From assembly GCA_030670015.1 (NCBI GenBank), contig DAOVCM010000078.1, positions 1-5,466 of the forward strand: a stretch of 5,466 nt of DNA. The letters run 5' to 3'. The notes below the pieces were generated by a model that worked only from the letters and a program-made list of their open reading frames with translations, had not been told where the DNA came from and ran no database searches. The position numbers were made by a program, and so were the translations under genes. The stretch comes from Candidatus Bathyarchaeota archaeon (GTDB taxonomy: Archaea; Thermoproteota; Bathyarchaeia; TCS64). Numbering within the stretch: the stretch's first letter is position 1; every line of letters begins with the position of its first letter. Positions 4,512-5,466 of the stretch are shown here, piece by piece.

Positions 4512-5466
4512 ATGAATGGAGAAGTGGAGCTAAAGGTCGTAAACCTCAGGAAATGGTTCCCAGTGAGGAAGGGCGTCATCTCTACCCTACTCTCGAGGAA
4601 AACGGAGTACGTGAGGGCCGTTGATGATGTCTCATTCGAGGTAACGAGAGGCGAGATATTTGGTCTAGCAGGCGAGAGCGGATGCGGCAAGACGACAACC
4701 GGAAAGACCATCCTTAGGCTCCTTGAGCCCACAAGCGGAGAGGTCTACTTCGAGGGGAGGAACATAACATCACTCAACAAGGTCGAGATGAAGCAGATGA
4801 GAAGGAAGATGCAGATCATCTACCAAGACCCCTACCAATCCATCAACCCAAGGATGACAGTGTTCGACATAATATCGGAGCCCATCTCGGTACACAAACT
4901 CGCCGACTCACTGGCAGAGACGGAGGAGGTCGTCTACAAGTCCCTAGAGGATGTCGAGCTCGTGCCTGCGGAGGATTTCGTCCAGAGGTTCCCCCACGAG
5001 TTGAGCGGCGGCCAGAGACAGAGAGTCGCCGTGGCTAGGACCATGGTTCTCCAGCCCAGCTTCGTAGTAGCGGATGAACCTATCTCAATGCTCGATGTCT
5101 CCATCAGGGCGGGTATCCTGAAGGTTATGCTCAAGACTAAGGAAGCAAAAGGAATCACATACATCTTCATAACCCATGACCTCGCCTATGCCCGCCATAT
5201 CTGTCACAGGGGGGCGATCATGTATCTGGGTAAGATAGTCGAGATGGCGTCAATGGATAACCTAGTCAAGAATCCAATTCATCCTTACACTAATGCTTTG
5301 ATGGCTGCAGTACCAGTCCCTGACCCGACCTATGAGAAGGCCCGAGCTATAATTGGTGGAGAGGTCCCCACACCCATCAATCCGCCGCCTGGATGCAGAT
5401 TCCATCCACGATGCTCCAAAGCTTCAGAAATAGGCCGTAGAGAGCAGCCAGAACTAGTAGAGCTGG
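4512..5466 (+). CDS. dppF: Dipeptide/oligopeptide ABC transporter ATP-binding protein, DppF/OppF type, cut by the window end
   Basis: Second ATPase of the same importer, forming a heterodimer with the DppD-like protein. ATG 4512 lies four bases after the dppD stop, with GGAGG at 4498-4502; the ATGs at 4507 and 4516 are out of frame. The frame stays open for 318 codons to the last base, so the 3' end is missing, probably by only a few residues. Motifs: Walker A GESGCGKTT (54-62), Q-loop Q105 in IIYQDPYQSINPR, signature LSGGQRQR (164-171), Walker B FVVADEP (184-190), D-loop MLD (193-195), switch H222 in FITHD, then HPYTNAL (257-263). The YQDPYxSINPR stretch is characteristic of the F subunit. 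In the C-terminal domain C295 and C301 are present, but the third cluster position is G308 (EIGRREQPE instead of the usual ICxxxxPE), so a complete cluster is unlikely here. The permeases and binding protein are not upstream and may follow or be unlinked. Confidence 0.93.
   Translation, partial: MNGEVELKVVNLRKWFPVRKGVISTLLSRKTEYVRAVDDVSFEVTRGEIFGLAGESGCGKTTTGKTILRLLEPTSGEVYFEGRNITSLNKVEMKQMRRKMQIIYQDPYQSINPRMTVFDIISEPISVHKLADSLAETEEVVYKSLEDVELVPAEDFVQRFPHELSGGQRQRVAVARTMVLQPSFVVADEPISMLDVSIRAGILKVMLKTKEAKGITYIFITHDLAYARHICHRGAIMYLGKIVEMASMDNLVKNPIHPYTNALMAAVPVPDPTYEKARAIIGGEVPTPINPPPGCRFHPRCSKASEIGRREQPELVEL

Noticed and set aside
4457..5170. Minus-strand open frames opposite the ABC ATPases
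   Set aside because: They are shadows of dppD and dppF, whose motifs are complete on the plus strand.

Overview
The window comes from an archaeon. The first recognisable gene encodes RNA polymerase subunit K (Rpb6-like, where bacteria have omega). Most genes are preceded by A/T-rich TATA-like boxes about 25-30 bases ahead of the start codon or inferred transcript start, several with little or no leader, and two starts in multi-gene units carry GGAGG-type Shine-Dalgarno sites. The lineage cannot be fixed from this piece; a TACK-type or related uncultivated archaeon is a reasonable guess only.

Layout, left to right. Bases 1-125 are intergenic, with the rpoK promoter. rpoK (126-395) is intact at the protein level except for one in-frame TAG at 264-266, where relatives have an ordinary, usually acidic, residue. 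Bases 417-577 are best read as a structured non-coding RNA closed by a 10-bp end helix with its own TATA box. A repeat-rich regulatory stretch (609-710) leads to a small ribbon-helix-helix (RHH) regulator (689-883). Next is a ParB-type CTPase/DNA-binding-fold protein (canonical start 991, but the domain begins upstream at about 946). Convergent to it is an unrecognised 132-residue protein on the minus strand (1507-1905). That gene shares a compact divergent promoter with two overlapping amidohydrolase-2 TIM-barrel genes (1969-2730 and 2727-3431). The window ends in a new transcription unit with the two ATPases of a dipeptide/oligopeptide ABC importer: dppD-like (3542-4507) and dppF-like (4512 to beyond the end).

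How they work together: the two amidohydrolases overlap by ATGA and are almost certainly co-translated. The first keeps all the metal ligands of its family, while the second has lost three of five, which suggests an active subunit paired with a degenerate partner. The importer ATPases downstream could feed substrate (small amides, modified peptides) to the pair, but only adjacency supports this. The RHH and ParB-like genes look like a small DNA-binding module, perhaps from an integrated element.

Points most worth checking: the amber codon in rpoK (sequence error, fresh lesion, or TAG read as sense such as pyrrolysine), together with a TAG stop at 3429 backed up by a TAA three codons later; the candidate RNA at 417-577; the missing start codon of the ParB-like gene; and the active/inactive amidohydrolase pair.
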